Assembly: GCF_005870025.1 (NCBI RefSeq)
Contig: NZ_VATA01000003.1
Coordinates: forward strand, 228,685-292,684
Source of the DNA: Poseidonocella sp. HB161398
Lineage (GTDB): Bacteria > Pseudomonadota > Alphaproteobacteria > Rhodobacterales > Rhodobacteraceae
Length of the DNA stretch: 64,000 nt
Reading direction: 5' to 3'
Below the pieces are notes generated by a model. The model saw only the letters and a list, made by a program, of their open reading frames with translations. It was not told the origin of the DNA and made no database searches. The position numbers were made by a program, and so were the translations under genes. Below, piece by piece: positions 26,034 through 34,948 of this stretch (positions are counted from its first letter, which is position 1; every line of letters starts with the position of its first letter).

Positions 26034-26780
26034 TTGACACGTCTTCCGGTTCCGGCGGTGTCGCTTCTGGGGCTCCTGCTGCTCTGGACCGCCGCCGCCG
26101 CGCTCACCGCCGATCCCTCGATCCTGCCGCAGCCCTGGGCGCTGGCCGGTCCCGCCTGGGCCGAGATCGTCTCGGGGCGGCTGCCCTTCCATCTCGGCCA
26201 TACCCTGGTCAGGGTCGCCTGGGCCTTCGCCCTGGCGATGGCGGCGGGCACGGTGCTGGGCTTCGTCATGGGGCGCTACGAGACGGTGAACCGCTGGCTC
26301 GACCCCTGGCTGGTGGTCTTCCTGAACCTGCCCGCGCTGGTGCTGATCGTGCTGTGCTATCTGTGGATCGGGCTGAACGAAACCGCGGCCATCGCGGCGG
26401 TGACGCTCAACAAGGTGCCGAACGTGACGGCGGTGATCCGCGAGGGGGTGCGCAGCTTCTCCGGCGATCTCGACGCGATGGCGACGGTCTTCCGCATGCC
26501 CTTCCGGCGGCGGCTGCGCCATGTGCTGCTGCCGCAGCTCGCGCCCTATCTCTCGGCAGCGGCGCGCTCGGGCGTGGCGGTGATCTGGAAAATCGTGCTG
26601 GTGGTCGAGTTCCTCGGCCGCTCGAACGGCATCGGCTTCCAGATCCACCTGTATTTCCAGCTCTTCGACGTCGCCCGGGTGCTGGTCTACGCGCTCAGCT
26701 TCGTTGCGGTGATGCTGGCGGTGGAATGGGCGGTGCTGCAGCCCTGGGAGCGGCGCGCGCGCCGCTGGCGGACGGCATGA
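26034..26780 (+). CDS. NitT/TauT-type ABC transporter permease
   Basis: 248 residues, about six membrane helices and the coupling loop of BPD-type permeases near residues ~140-170 (EGVRSFSGDLDAMATVFRMP). It starts with TTG at 26034, ten bases after the binding-protein stop; AGGGACGG is a fair ribosome site. It overlaps the ATPase gene by ATGA. Confidence 0.88.
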   Translation: MTRLPVPAVSLLGLLLLWTAAAALTADPSILPQPWALAGPAWAEIVSGRLPFHLGHTLVRVAWAFALAMAAGTVLGFVMGRYETVNRWLDPWLVVFLNLPALVLIVLCYLWIGLNETAAIAAVTLNKVPNVTAVIREGVRSFSGDLDAMATVFRMPFRRRLRHVLLPQLAPYLSAAARSGVAVIWKIVLVVEFLGRSNGIGFQIHLYFQLFDVARVLVYALSFVAVMLAVEWAVLQPWERRARRWRTA

Positions 26781-27376
26781 TCGAGGTCGATATCCGCGGC
26801 AAGAGCTTCGGCGGCACCCAGGTGCTGGGCCCGCTCTCCTTCCGCATCGCCCCGGGCGAGGTGCTGGCGGTGCTCGGCCCCTCGGGCATCGGCAAGTCGA
26901 CGCTGCTGAAGATCGTCGCCGGGCTCGACACCCTTTTCGAGGGCCGGGTCGCGCGGCCGCAGCGGCTGGCGATGGTCTTCCAGGAGCCGACCCTGCTGCC
27001 CTGGCGCTCGGCGCTGCAGAACCTGACGCTGGTCCATCCCGGGCTCGGCCGCGCGGGCGCGGAGGAGATGCTGGAACAGGTGGGGCTCGCGGGCAAGGGC
27101 GAGGCCTTTCCCGGCCAGCTCTCGCTCGGCCAGCAGCGGCGGCTGGCGCTGGCGCGCGCCTTCGCCGGGCAGCCCGAGCTGCTGGTGCTCGACGAGCCCT
27201 TCGTCTCGCTCGACGCCGAGCTGGCCGAGACCATGCTGGCGCTGACCGAGGCGCTGATCGCCCGGGTGAAGCCGTCAGTCCTGCTGGTCACCCATGCCCG
27301 TGCCGAGGCCGAGCGGCTGGCCGACCGGATGCTGTGGCTTTCGGGCAGTCCCGCGCGGCTCGGGGCCGAGCCGTGA
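26777..27376 (+). CDS. NitT/TauT-type ABC transporter ATP-binding protein
   Basis: 199 residues, short for the family (~240-260). Walker A GPSGIGKST, Q-loop FQEPTLLPW, signature LSLGQQRR (degenerate LSGGQ), Walker B LLVLDEPF, and switch His in VTHARAE are all present, so it should be active. The C-terminus ends soon after the switch His. It completes the transporter begun at 25052. Confidence 0.9.
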   Translation: MIEVDIRGKSFGGTQVLGPLSFRIAPGEVLAVLGPSGIGKSTLLKIVAGLDTLFEGRVARPQRLAMVFQEPTLLPWRSALQNLTLVHPGLGRAGAEEMLEQVGLAGKGEAFPGQLSLGQQRRLALARAFAGQPELLVLDEPFVSLDAELAETMLALTEALIARVKPSVLLVTHARAEAERLADRMLWLSGSPARLGAEP

Positions 27377-27379
27377 GGC

Positions 27380-27583
27380 TCAGGCCTGCTTCTCGGCGGT
27401 GTTCATCATGCGGCAGGACCATTTCGAGACATGCCATCTTGCATGGCTCTCGGTCCATTTTGCCAGTTCCGGCTGGGCGCCCATCATGCAGGTCATCGGC
27501 GAGACGTCCGAGAACAGCAGGCTGCGTTCCTCGCAGACGCCGGGGCTGGTATTCATGCAGGCAACGAAGAGGAGTTCGATCAT
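27380..27583 (-). CDS. Small four-cysteine protein
   Basis: 67 residues with Cys at 9, 17, 32 and 57, a short hydrophobic start (MIELLFVAC) and Trp-rich end. No domain recognised; I recall short proteins of similar pattern in related bacteria but cannot verify this. No strong ribosome site before the ATG. It is convergent with the ABC ATPase (3 bp gap) and divergent from the sensor kinase. The remaining 27584-27770 stretch holds no supported gene. Confidence 0.6.
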   Translation of the reverse strand: MIELLFVACMNTSPGVCEERSLLFSDVSPMTCMMGAQPELAKWTESHARWHVSKWSCRMMNTAEKQA

Positions 27584-27770
27584 GGGGGAGGCTCGTGTCT
27601 ACTCTGCTTTCGGATGAGACGAGTATGAACGAATGGTTTCGCCCGGAAAGGGAATCGACCCGCATGGCAGGTATGTCAGCAAGGCTGCCTGAATTTCGGG
27701 CGCAGAAATGCTGCGCCTGCACAATAAAGAGGGTTAACGTAGCGGCACCCGGTTTCCTGGGTCAGCAAGG

Positions 27771-29354
27771 ATGAGGTATCTTCTCCGCTCGCTGAAGCTG
27801 CGCCTGGGGCTGATGGCCGCCGGGCTGGGGCTGGCGGCGGTGCTCTCGGCGGGGCTGCTGCTGGCGGGGCTGGCGGAGATCTCGGCGCGGATGCAGGCGC
27901 TCGAGGCGGCGGAGCGGCGGCTCGACCGCTATTCGGTGCTCTCGACCGAGGCGGCGCGCTATCTGGTCGTCGCCACCGAGGCGCTGCAGAGCGGGCTCGG
28001 GCCGCAGGCGCGGTCGGAGCGGCTCTCGGGGATCGCCGCCGAGATGGCGGGCACCTTCGCGCGGCTGCAGGACGACCTGAGGGCCGCCGTCGCCGAGGCC
28101 GAGCGGCTGGGGCTCGACGAGCAGAGCCGCCGCGCCACCACCGGGCTCGCCATCGCGCGGATGCAGGCGCAATTCGCCGTCACCCATGCCGCGCTGCTGG
28201 CGCCGGGCGGCGCGCCCGAGACGCTGCGCGGCTATCTCGACAGCTTCGCGATGAATGCCGACCCCAACCTGAATGCCGCCGTCAGCGCCGAGATCCGCGG
28301 CCGCGAGGCGATCCGGGCGGGCATCGTGCAGCTGCGCCACCGGCTGTCAGTTGCGGCGCTGGCGCTGGCGCTGACGGCGGCGGGGCTGGCGGCGGGGGCC
28401 TATCTGGCGCTGATCCGGCCGCAGATCCGGCGGCTCGACCGGCTCGCCGTGGCTGCCCGGCGGATCGGCGCCGAGGATTTCGCCGTGGCGCTGCCCGAAG
28501 CGCCCGACGAGATCGGCCGGCTCTTCGCCGAGACCAACCGCATGGCCGCCGCGCTCGGCCGCCGCCGTGCCGAGATTGCGGCTGACTGGGCGCGGCTCAA
28601 CGAGATCATCGACAGCCGCACCGAGGCGCTGCGTGCCGCCAACGAGGCGCTGGCCGCGCGCGACCGCGACCGCCGCCGCTTCTTCGCCGATATCAGCCAC
28701 GAGCTGCGCACGCCGCTGACCGTCATCTCGATGGAGGCGCAGATCGGTGCGGCGTCGCCCGATCCCGGCCAGGCCGCCGCCTTCGCCACGATCCGCGCCC
28801 GGGCCGAGCGGCTGAGCCGCCAGATCGACGACCTGCTGCGCGTCGCCCGCTCGGAGAGCGGCCAGCTGGAGCTGGCGCCGGTGCCGCTCGATGCGGGCGA
28901 GATCCTGCGCGAGGCGCTGGAGGCGGCACAGGGCGAGCTGGCCGCGGCAGGGATGGACGCCGCGCTCGGCCCGCTGGCCCCGGCGCCGGTGCTGGCCGAT
29001 CCCGCCTGGCTGCGCCAGCTTGCCACCGGCGCGATCCGCAACGCCATCCGCCATGCCGGGGCGGGCGGCAAGCTGCGGCTGGAGCTGGAGCCCGGCGCCG
29101 AGACCGTGCTGCGCATCACCGATAACGGGCCGGGCATCGCGCCGGAGGCGCGGGAGCGGCTCTTCGACCGCTTCGCCCGCGGCGCGGACTCGCCGGGCTT
29201 CGGCATCGGCCTGGCCTTGGCACGCTGGGTGATGGAAGAGCAGGGCGGGCGGGTCGAGATCGAGAGCCCGGTCGCCCCGCCGCGGCGGCTGGGGGACAAT
29301 CCCGGCTGCAGCCTCTGCCTGGCCCTGCCGCGGCTGGACGATTCCCCAGAATAG
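27771..29354 (+). CDS. Membrane sensor histidine kinase, no adjacent regulator
   Basis: 527 residues. Membrane helix ~15-35, periplasmic helical sensor domain (~36-190), second membrane helix ~193-215, HAMP-like region (~215-270), HisKA with His310 (ISHELRTPLT), and HATPase with DNGPGI and GFGIGLAL. The N box is unusual (GAIRNAIRHA). No response regulator gene adjoins it, so it is an orphan within the window. The next gene is an NCS1 permease 225 bp away. Confidence 0.88.
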   Translation: MRYLLRSLKLRLGLMAAGLGLAAVLSAGLLLAGLAEISARMQALEAAERRLDRYSVLSTEAARYLVVATEALQSGLGPQARSERLSGIAAEMAGTFARLQDDLRAAVAEAERLGLDEQSRRATTGLAIARMQAQFAVTHAALLAPGGAPETLRGYLDSFAMNADPNLNAAVSAEIRGREAIRAGIVQLRHRLSVAALALALTAAGLAAGAYLALIRPQIRRLDRLAVAARRIGAEDFAVALPEAPDEIGRLFAETNRMAAALGRRRAEIAADWARLNEIIDSRTEALRAANEALAARDRDRRRFFADISHELRTPLTVISMEAQIGAASPDPGQAAAFATIRARAERLSRQIDDLLRVARSESGQLELAPVPLDAGEILREALEAAQGELAAAGMDAALGPLAPAPVLADPAWLRQLATGAIRNAIRHAGAGGKLRLELEPGAETVLRITDNGPGIAPEARERLFDRFARGADSPGFGIGLALARWVMEEQGGRVEIESPVAPPRRLGDNPGCSLCLALPRLDDSPE

Positions 29355-29364
29355 GACCTCAGGA

Positions 29365-29374
29365 TTGTTAACAA
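29365..29374. promoter_or_regulatory. TTGTTAACAA palindrome upstream of the NCS1 permease
   Basis: Perfect 10 bp AT-rich palindrome 11 bp after the kinase stop, in GC-rich surroundings, followed by TATGTA (29376-29381). Candidate operator for the permease gene. Confidence 0.3.
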
Positions 29375-29439
29375 CTATGTAGCATCAAGTTCGTTTCCTG
29401 CCTGCTGATCCGACAAGCGCGGCCAGAACCGCCTTAAAA

Positions 29440-29475
29440 GCCGCCTCTCATATGCGTCTTTTCCGCAGAGGCGGC
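29440..29475 (+). other. Long-stem hairpin in the leader of the NCS1 permease
   Basis: Perfect 9 bp arms GCCGCCTCT (29440-29448) and AGAGGCGGC (29467-29475) with an 18 nt loop, ~105 bp before the permease start. No T tract follows, so it is not a typical terminator. Could be a transcript-stabilising or regulatory element; I do not recognise a known riboswitch. Confidence 0.4.
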
Positions 29476-29579
29476 CCGCGGGGTCGGCCCGGACGGGACG
29501 CTGCGCCTAGGCTGGTTGCGGGGCAGCGCCGTCCAGGGCGTGGCGGGGCGCTCCGGGGTTCTTGCATGGGGAAATGAAA

Positions 29580-31034
29580 ATGACAGCAACTGCAGATCCG
29601 TCCGAAACCGCCACCGCCGCCGGGGCCGACCCGCATGGCGATACCCTGGCGCCCGTCGGGCCGCACGAGAAGACCTGGGGCTGGTTCGCCATCTTCAACA
29701 TCTGGGCGAACGACATCCAGTCGCTCTTCGGCTATTCGCTGGTGGCCTCGCTCTTCATCTCCTACGGCGTGTCCGGCTGGACCGCCTTTGCCGCGCTGAT
29801 CACCGCCGGGCTGATGGTGATGTTCCTCGTCAACCTCTCGGGCCGGGCGGGCGAGAAATACGGCATTCCCTATCCGGTCCTGGCCCGCGCCAGCCTCGGC
29901 ACCGCGGGGGCCAAGCTGCCGGCCATCCTGCGCGCGACGGTCGCGGTCTTCTGGTACGGGGTACAGGTCTATTTCGCCTCCACCGCGCTGTCGCTCTTCC
30001 TCTACACGGTCACCGGGATGGAGCCCGGCGGGACGCTGCTGGGGCTGACCTTCGTCGACTGGCTGTCCTTCGTCGCGGTCTGGGCCTTCCACATCTTCAT
30101 CTTCTGGCGCGGCATGGGCTGGGTGGAGACCTTCCTCAACATCGCCGGGCCCTTCGTCTACGCGGTGATGATCGGGCTCGTCGTCGTGCTGTGGCAGAAA
30201 TCCGACGGCCAGCTGCTGGCGCAGGCGCAGACCATCTTCGCCAATCCCGAGGCCACCTTCTGGAGCGAATTCTCCGGCTATGTCGCCATCATCGGCACGA
30301 TGGTCGCCTATTTCGCCGCGGTGATGCTGAATTTCAGCGACTTCTCGCGCTTCGCCAAGGACCGCAAGGCGATGGTGCTGGGCAATCTGGCGGGGCTGCC
30401 GATCAACATGATCCTGTTCTCGGCGCTGGCGCTCTTGACGACCGCGGGCGCGGCCGTCGTCTATGGCGAGGCGATCATCAACCCGACCGAGATCGTCGAG
30501 CGCACCGACAGCGCCATCCTCGGCATGATCGCCGCCGTGACCTTCTTCGCGGCGACGGTCGGCATCAACCTGGTGGCGAATTTCATCCCGGCGGTGAACG
30601 GCATCGCGAACCTGGCGCCCGCGAAGATCAGCTTCCGCATGGCGGGGATGATCACCTCGGTCTTCGCGCTGATCATCGGCGGGTTCTGGAACAGCTTCAT
30701 CAGCGAGTTCGGCATCGCGGGCTTTGTCAACACGCTGGGCGCGACGCTGGCGCCGATCTACGGCATCATGATCGTCGACTACTACCTGCTGCGCAGCGAA
30801 GAGCTCGACCGCGACCATCTCTACGAGACCGATGGCGGCAAGTACCACTACGGCAACGGCTGGAACGACGCGGCGCTGATCGCCTTCGCCACGGCGGCGG
30901 TGTTCTCGGTGGCGACCGTCTGGCTGCCCTTCCTGGCGTTCCTGTCGGGCTATGCCTGGATCTGCGGCGCGGTGCTCGGCGGGGTGATCTACCGCCATCT
31001 GGCGGTGAAGCAGGGCCTGGCCGTTCCGGCCTGA
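29580..31034 (+). CDS. NCS1-family nucleobase/cytosine-type permease
   Basis: 484 residues with about 12 membrane helices. Start of helix 1 GWFAIFNIWANDIQSLFGYS and later NGIANLAPAKISF fit the nucleobase:cation symporter-1 family (cytosine, uracil, allantoin, hydantoin or thiamine precursors). Substrate cannot be fixed. The ATG at 29580 has GGGGA 8 nt upstream; ATG 29574 and TTG 29562 are alternatives. It stands alone, with no catabolic partner gene. Confidence 0.87.
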   Translation: MTATADPSETATAAGADPHGDTLAPVGPHEKTWGWFAIFNIWANDIQSLFGYSLVASLFISYGVSGWTAFAALITAGLMVMFLVNLSGRAGEKYGIPYPVLARASLGTAGAKLPAILRATVAVFWYGVQVYFASTALSLFLYTVTGMEPGGTLLGLTFVDWLSFVAVWAFHIFIFWRGMGWVETFLNIAGPFVYAVMIGLVVVLWQKSDGQLLAQAQTIFANPEATFWSEFSGYVAIIGTMVAYFAAVMLNFSDFSRFAKDRKAMVLGNLAGLPINMILFSALALLTTAGAAVVYGEAIINPTEIVERTDSAILGMIAAVTFFAATVGINLVANFIPAVNGIANLAPAKISFRMAGMITSVFALIIGGFWNSFISEFGIAGFVNTLGATLAPIYGIMIVDYYLLRSEELDRDHLYETDGGKYHYGNGWNDAALIAFATAAVFSVATVWLPFLAFLSGYAWICGAVLGGVIYRHLAVKQGLAVPA

Positions 31035-31175
31035 TCCCGGCCGCGATACGACCCGGAGGGCTGCGCCACGGCGCGGCCCTCTGCCGTTCCGGGCCCGGCG
31101 CAAGCTTCCGTTAACCTTGCACGCCTAGGCATGGGGCAGGGGCGGCGCGCGTCCCGGCGGTTCGGAAAGGCGGCC

Positions 31176-31550
31176 ATGCCAGGCACCCTCAGGCTTCTCC
31201 TCCCTGCGCTCCTGCCAAGCTGGCGGTTCTTTTCGGGCGTCGGCCCCTCGCCGCGGATCGAGATCCGCGAGGCGGGCGGGCTCTGGCAGGAGGCGGTGCC
31301 GCTGCCGCCCCGCCTGCCGCTGGCGGCGATGCTGCGGCGGCTGGCCTGGAACCCGCGCTGGAATGCCCGGCTCTATCTCGTCAGCCTGTCGGAGCGGCTG
31401 GCCGAAGCCCCCGATCCCCATGCCGAAGCCGAGCTGCGCACGCGGCTTCTCGCGGGGCGGACGGGCGACTGGCAGGTCCGCCTGGTCTTCGTCAGCCGCA
31501 AGGGCGAGGCGCTGGAGCGGCAGACGCTCTGGAGCAGCGGCACGCCATGA
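31176..31550 (+). CDS. Conserved-looking hypothetical protein
   Basis: 124 residues. Possible N-terminal membrane segment (LRLLLPALLPSWRFF) followed by an Arg- and Leu-rich soluble part (RIEIREAGGLWQEA...). The next gene overlaps its stop (ATGA) and encodes a membrane protein, so the two probably act together. Function unknown. An ATG at 31131 would add 15 residues; 31176 is chosen for the better N-terminus. Confidence 0.7.
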   Translation: MPGTLRLLLPALLPSWRFFSGVGPSPRIEIREAGGLWQEAVPLPPRLPLAAMLRRLAWNPRWNARLYLVSLSERLAEAPDPHAEAELRTRLLAGRTGDWQVRLVFVSRKGEALERQTLWSSGTP

Positions 31551-32221
31551 CGCTCGAGGCGGCGCTGTGGCTGAGCGAGTGCCTGCTGGCGCTGGCCCTT
31601 CTGCAGGCCGCGGCCGAGCATCTGGCCGAGGGCGATGCCCGCCCGCTCTACGCGCTGCGCGCCGCGCTCTGCCTGGCGCTGCTCGCGCGGGCCGGGGCGG
31701 AGGCGGTGCTGGCCGGGCTCTTCGCGACCTCGCTCCTTCTCCTCCACCGCTGGCAGGGGCCCTATAACGGCGGCTCGGACCGGATGGGCCTCCTGATCCT
31801 CTTCTGCCTGATGATGGCGCGGCTCTTCCCCGGCCAGGCGGAGCTGGCGCTCGGCTATCTCGCCGCCCAGCTGGTGCTGAGCTACGCGGTCTCGGGCTGG
31901 GTGAAGATCGTCAATCCCGACTGGCGCAGCGGCCGGGCGCTGTCGGACGTGTTCCGCTTCTCCGCCTATCCGGTGGCGGAGGACCTGCGCGGCCTTGCGG
32001 CGCGGCGCGGGCTCCTCCGCACGGCCTCCTGGGGGGTGATGGGGCTGGAGCTGCTCTTCCCGCTCGCGCTGACCAGTCCGCTGCTCCTCGTTCCGGCGCT
32101 CTGCGCGACGGCCGCGTTCCATCTGGCCAATGCCTGCGTCTTCGGGCTGAACCGCTTCCTCTGGACCTGGCTGGCGGCGTATCCCTCGCTGATCTGGCTG
32201 CAGGGGCGGCTCTTCGGCTAG
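31547..32221 (+). CDS. Integral membrane protein, HTTM-like
   Basis: 224 residues with about six membrane helices. The segment SYAVSGWVKIVNPDWRSGRAL resembles the HTTM (vitamin-K-carboxylase-like) membrane family; no carboxylase active site is evident. Coupled to the preceding 124-residue gene by ATGA overlap. Its stop overlaps that of the convergent ohrR gene by 4 bp. Confidence 0.7.
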   Translation: MTLEAALWLSECLLALALLQAAAEHLAEGDARPLYALRAALCLALLARAGAEAVLAGLFATSLLLLHRWQGPYNGGSDRMGLLILFCLMMARLFPGQAELALGYLAAQLVLSYAVSGWVKIVNPDWRSGRALSDVFRFSAYPVAEDLRGLAARRGLLRTASWGVMGLELLFPLALTSPLLLVPALCATAAFHLANACVFGLNRFLWTWLAAYPSLIWLQGRLFG

Positions 32222-32649
32222 CGCGCGCGGCGCAGTTCCGCCGCCAGCGCGGCAATCTCGTCGCGCAGCGCGGCCATCGCCTCGGGCGCCAGCCCGGTGC
32301 GCTCGCCGACGCAGCGCGGGATGTCGGCCGCGGCCGCCTCCATCGCGCGGCCCGCCGGGCTCAGATGCACCCGCACCTGCCGCTCGTCCTTGCCGTCGCG
32401 CCGCCGTTCCACCAGCCCGGCCGCCTCCAGCCGCTTCAGGAGCGGCGTCAGCGTGCTGGAATCGAGCCCGACCGCCTGGCCGATCCCGCCCACGGTCAGC
32501 GGCCCCTCGGCCGTCCAGAGCGCCGAGAGCACCAGGTATTGCGGATAGGTGATGCCCAGCCGGTCGAGCAGCGGGCGATAGGCCTGCTGCATCGCCTGCG
32601 AGGCGGAATAGAGCGCAAAGCACAGCATGTCGGACGGGGCGAGGGTCAT
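32218..32649 (-). CDS. ohrR: MarR-family organic-peroxide repressor
   Basis: 143 residues. The redox-sensing Cys10 lies in MLCFALYSASQAM, the hallmark of OhrR, followed by a winged HTH (~45-105). Oxidation of this Cys by organic hydroperoxides releases DNA. Divergent from ohr; two operator-like palindromes lie between them. The predicted -10 (32656-32661) places the transcription start at the ATG itself, so the message may be leaderless. Confidence 0.93.
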   Translation of the reverse strand: MTLAPSDMLCFALYSASQAMQQAYRPLLDRLGITYPQYLVLSALWTAEGPLTVGGIGQAVGLDSSTLTPLLKRLEAAGLVERRRDGKDERQVRVHLSPAGRAMEAAAADIPRCVGERTGLAPEAMAALRDEIAALAAELRRAR

Positions 32650-32655
32650 CCCTTT

Positions 32656-32684
32656 CAGATAAATCGCGCACGATCCTTTTGCAA
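32656..32684 (-). promoter_or_regulatory. ohrR promoter with OhrR operator in the spacer
   Basis: Reverse-strand TTGCAA (32679-32684) and TATCTG (32656-32661), 17 bp spacer. The spacer contains the near-palindrome ATCGCGCACGAT (forward strand 32663-32674), one base off the operator at 32717-32728, which implies autorepression. Confidence 0.6.
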
Positions 32685-32688
32685 GCCA

Positions 32689-32740
32689 TTGACTCGGACA
32701 CGGGGCGGCCATAAGTATCGTGCACGATTTAAACGTGCAC
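32689..32740 (+). promoter_or_regulatory. ohr promoter and OhrR operator
   Basis: TTGACT (32689-32694), 17 bp, TAAGTA (32712-32717). A perfect palindrome ATCGTGCACGAT (32717-32728) covers the -10 edge and start site, followed by the half-like ACGTGCAC (32733-32740). Binding of OhrR here would block ohr transcription. Confidence 0.65.
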
Positions 32741-32753
32741 AAAGGAAACTGCG

Positions 32754-33182
32754 ATGTCCATCGACCCCAAGTACTGGACCGAGGCGACGGCAACCGGCGG
32801 CGGCCGCAACGGCACGGCGGCGCTGAAATCGGGGATGCTGACCGTGACCATGGCGAGCCCGAAGGAGCTGGGCGGCGCCGGGGCGGGGCACAATCCCGAA
32901 GAGCTCTTCGCGCTCGGCTATGCCGCCTGCTATCTCGGCGCGATGCGCTTCGCCGCCTCCAGCGAGAAGCTCGGCACCGTCCCCGAGGATGCCACCGTCG
33001 AGGCGCATGTCGGCATCGGCCCGCGCAGCGAGGGCGGCTTCGGCCTGAAGGTGAAGCTCGTCGTCTCGATGCCGGGGGTGGAGCGCGCCACGGCCGAGAA
33101 GATCGTCGAGCGCGGCCATTTCATCTGCCCCTATTCCAACGCGACCCAGGGCAATATCGAGGTCGAGACCGAACTGGCCTGA
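32754..33182 (+). CDS. ohr: Organic hydroperoxide resistance peroxidase
   Basis: 142 residues, Ohr/OsmC fold. Both catalytic cysteines are present: C59 (GYAACYLGA, peroxidatic) and C125 (FICPYSNAT). Reduces organic and lipid hydroperoxides in the cytosol using lipoylated protein as reductant. AAAGGA precedes the ATG. Controlled by the divergent ohrR. A bidirectional terminator follows. Confidence 0.96.
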   Translation: MSIDPKYWTEATATGGGRNGTAALKSGMLTVTMASPKELGGAGAGHNPEELFALGYAACYLGAMRFAASSEKLGTVPEDATVEAHVGIGPRSEGGFGLKVKLVVSMPGVERATAEKIVERGHFICPYSNATQGNIEVETELA

Positions 33183-33201
33183 AGGGCCGCGCCACCGCAC
33201 G

Positions 33202-33226
33202 AAAAAGGGGCCCCGCGGGGCCCCTT
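33202..33226. terminator. Shared terminator between ohr and gatB
   Basis: 22 nt perfect palindrome AAGGGGCCCCG/CGGGGCCCCTT (33205-33226). On the reverse strand it is followed by TTTTTC, giving a good U tract for gatB; on the forward strand only TTCCTGT follows. Confidence 0.75.
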
Positions 33227-33255
33227 CCTGTATTCTGAATTGCACGGCGCCGGGC

Positions 33256-34767
33256 TCAGAGCCCCAGCTTTGCCGCCACCAGGTCGTTCACGGCCTTCGG
33301 GTTGGCCTTGCCGCCCGTGGCCTTCATCACCTGGCCGACGAACCAGCCCGCGAGCTTCGGGTTCTGCTTGGCCTTCTCGACCTGCGCCGGGTTGGCGGCG
33401 ATCACCTCGTCCACCGCGGCCTCGATCGCGCCGGTATCGGTCACCTGCTTCATGCCGCGCTCCTCGACGATATGCGAGGGGTCGCCGCCGTCGACATAGA
33501 CGATCTCGAACAGGTCCTTGGCGATCTTGCCCGAGATGTCGCCCTTCTGGATCAGGTTGATGATCCCGCCGAGCTGCGCCGGGCTGACCGGGCTGTCGGA
33601 CAGCGCCTTGTCGTCCTTCTTCAGCCGGCCGAAGAGGTCGTTGATCACCCAGTTCGCGGCCAGCTTGCCGTCGGAGGCATTGGCGACCTCCTCGAAATAG
33701 GCGGCATTCTCCACCTCGGCGGTCAGCACCGAGGCGTCGTAGTCCGACAGGCCGTAATCGGCGATGTAGCGCGCCTTGCGGGCATCCGGCAGCTCGGGCA
33801 GCGTCGCGGCGATGTCGTCGACCCAGCCCTGCTCGATCTCCAGCGGCAGCAGGTCGGGGCAGGGGAAGTAGCGGTAGTCATGCGCCTCTTCCTTCGAGCG
33901 CATCGACCGCGTCTCGTTCTTGTCCGGATCGTAGAGCCGGGTTTCCTGGTCGATCTTGCCGCCATCCTCGAGGATCGCGATCTGGCGGCGCGCCTCGACC
34001 TCGATCGCGGCCTGGATGAAGCGCATCGAGTTCATGTTCTTGATCTCGCAGCGCGTGCCCAGATGGCCGAAATCCTGGGTCGCCTGGTATTTCTCGTAAT
34101 CGCCCGGACGGCAGACCGAGACGTTGACGTCGGCGCGCAGGTTGCCGTTCTGCATGTTGCCGTCGCAGGTGCCGAGATAGCGCAGGATCTGGCGCAGCTT
34201 GCCGACATAGGCGGCGGCCTCTTCGGGGCCGCGGATGTCGGGGCGGCTGACGATCTCCATGAGCGCGACGCCGGTGCGGTTGAGATCGACGAAGGACATG
34301 TGCGGATCCATGTCGTGGATCGACTTGCCGGCGTCCTGCTCCAGGTGGATGCGCTCGATCCGCACCAGCCGCGCGATGCCCTCGGCCAGCTCGACCAGCA
34401 CTTCGCCCTCGCCGACGATCGGGTGGTAGAGCTGGCTGATCTGGTAGCCCTGCGGCAGGTCGGGATAGAAGTAGTTCTTGCGGTCGAAGGCCGAGACCAG
34501 GTTGATCTCCGCCTTCAGCCCGAGCCCGGTGCGCACCGCCTGGGCGATGCAGAATTCGTTGATCACGGGCAGCATGCCGGGCATGGCGGCATCGACGAAG
34601 GCCACATTCGCGTTCGGCTCGGCGCCGAATTTCGTCGAGGCGCCGGAGAACAGCTTCGCCTCGGACGAGACCTGCGCGTGGATCTCCATGCCGATCACGA
34701 GTTCCCAGTCGCCGGTCGCGCCGGCAATCACCTTGGGTTTCGGGGTGTCGTAGGTCAGGTCGAGCAT
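33256..34767 (-). CDS. gatB: Asp-tRNA(Asn)/Glu-tRNA(Gln) amidotransferase subunit B
   Basis: 503 residues. GatB core ([14 protein letters not shown] near residue 20, then [13 protein letters not shown] and [14 protein letters not shown]) and the C-terminal tail domain ([14 protein letters not shown]...). With GatA and GatC it amidates misacylated Glu-tRNA(Gln) and Asp-tRNA(Asn). gatA and gatC are not adjacent. The ATG at 34767 is the family start; the longer upstream reading frame is not supported. Confidence 0.97.
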   Translation of the reverse strand: MLDLTYDTPKPKVIAGATGDWELVIGMEIHAQVSSEAKLFSGASTKFGAEPNANVAFVDAAMPGMLPVINEFCIAQAVRTGLGLKAEINLVSAFDRKNYFYPDLPQGYQISQLYHPIVGEGEVLVELAEGIARLVRIERIHLEQDAGKSIHDMDPHMSFVDLNRTGVALMEIVSRPDIRGPEEAAAYVGKLRQILRYLGTCDGNMQNGNLRADVNVSVCRPGDYEKYQATQDFGHLGTRCEIKNMNSMRFIQAAIEVEARRQIAILEDGGKIDQETRLYDPDKNETRSMRSKEEAHDYRYFPCPDLLPLEIEQGWVDDIAATLPELPDARKARYIADYGLSDYDASVLTAEVENAAYFEEVANASDGKLAANWVINDLFGRLKKDDKALSDSPVSPAQLGGIINLIQKGDISGKIAKDLFEIVYVDGGDPSHIVEERGMKQVTDTGAIEAAVDEVIAANPAQVEKAKQNPKLAGWFVGQVMKATGGKANPKAVNDLVAAKLGL

Positions 34768-34948
34768 GGGATCTCCGTCGAGGGCATTGCCGGGATGGGC
34801 TCTTCTACGCCAAGGCGCGCCCGGGAAACAAGGGCCGCGCAAACAGGCCGGGGCGGGCGGGGATCGGCGGGGATCTGCCCAATTACTCCGGGCTTGAAAT
34901 AAAGCCTTTGCCGGATGGCCGTCGCGCCCTAACCACGCCTTCGGCGAA

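Noticed and set aside
29448..31103. Long frame antisense to the NCS1 permease
   Set aside because: The charged, repeat-like translation mirrors hydrophobic codons of the permease on the other strand.
33472..34902. 476-codon open frame antisense to gatB
   Set aside because: Shadow frame of a highly conserved gene.
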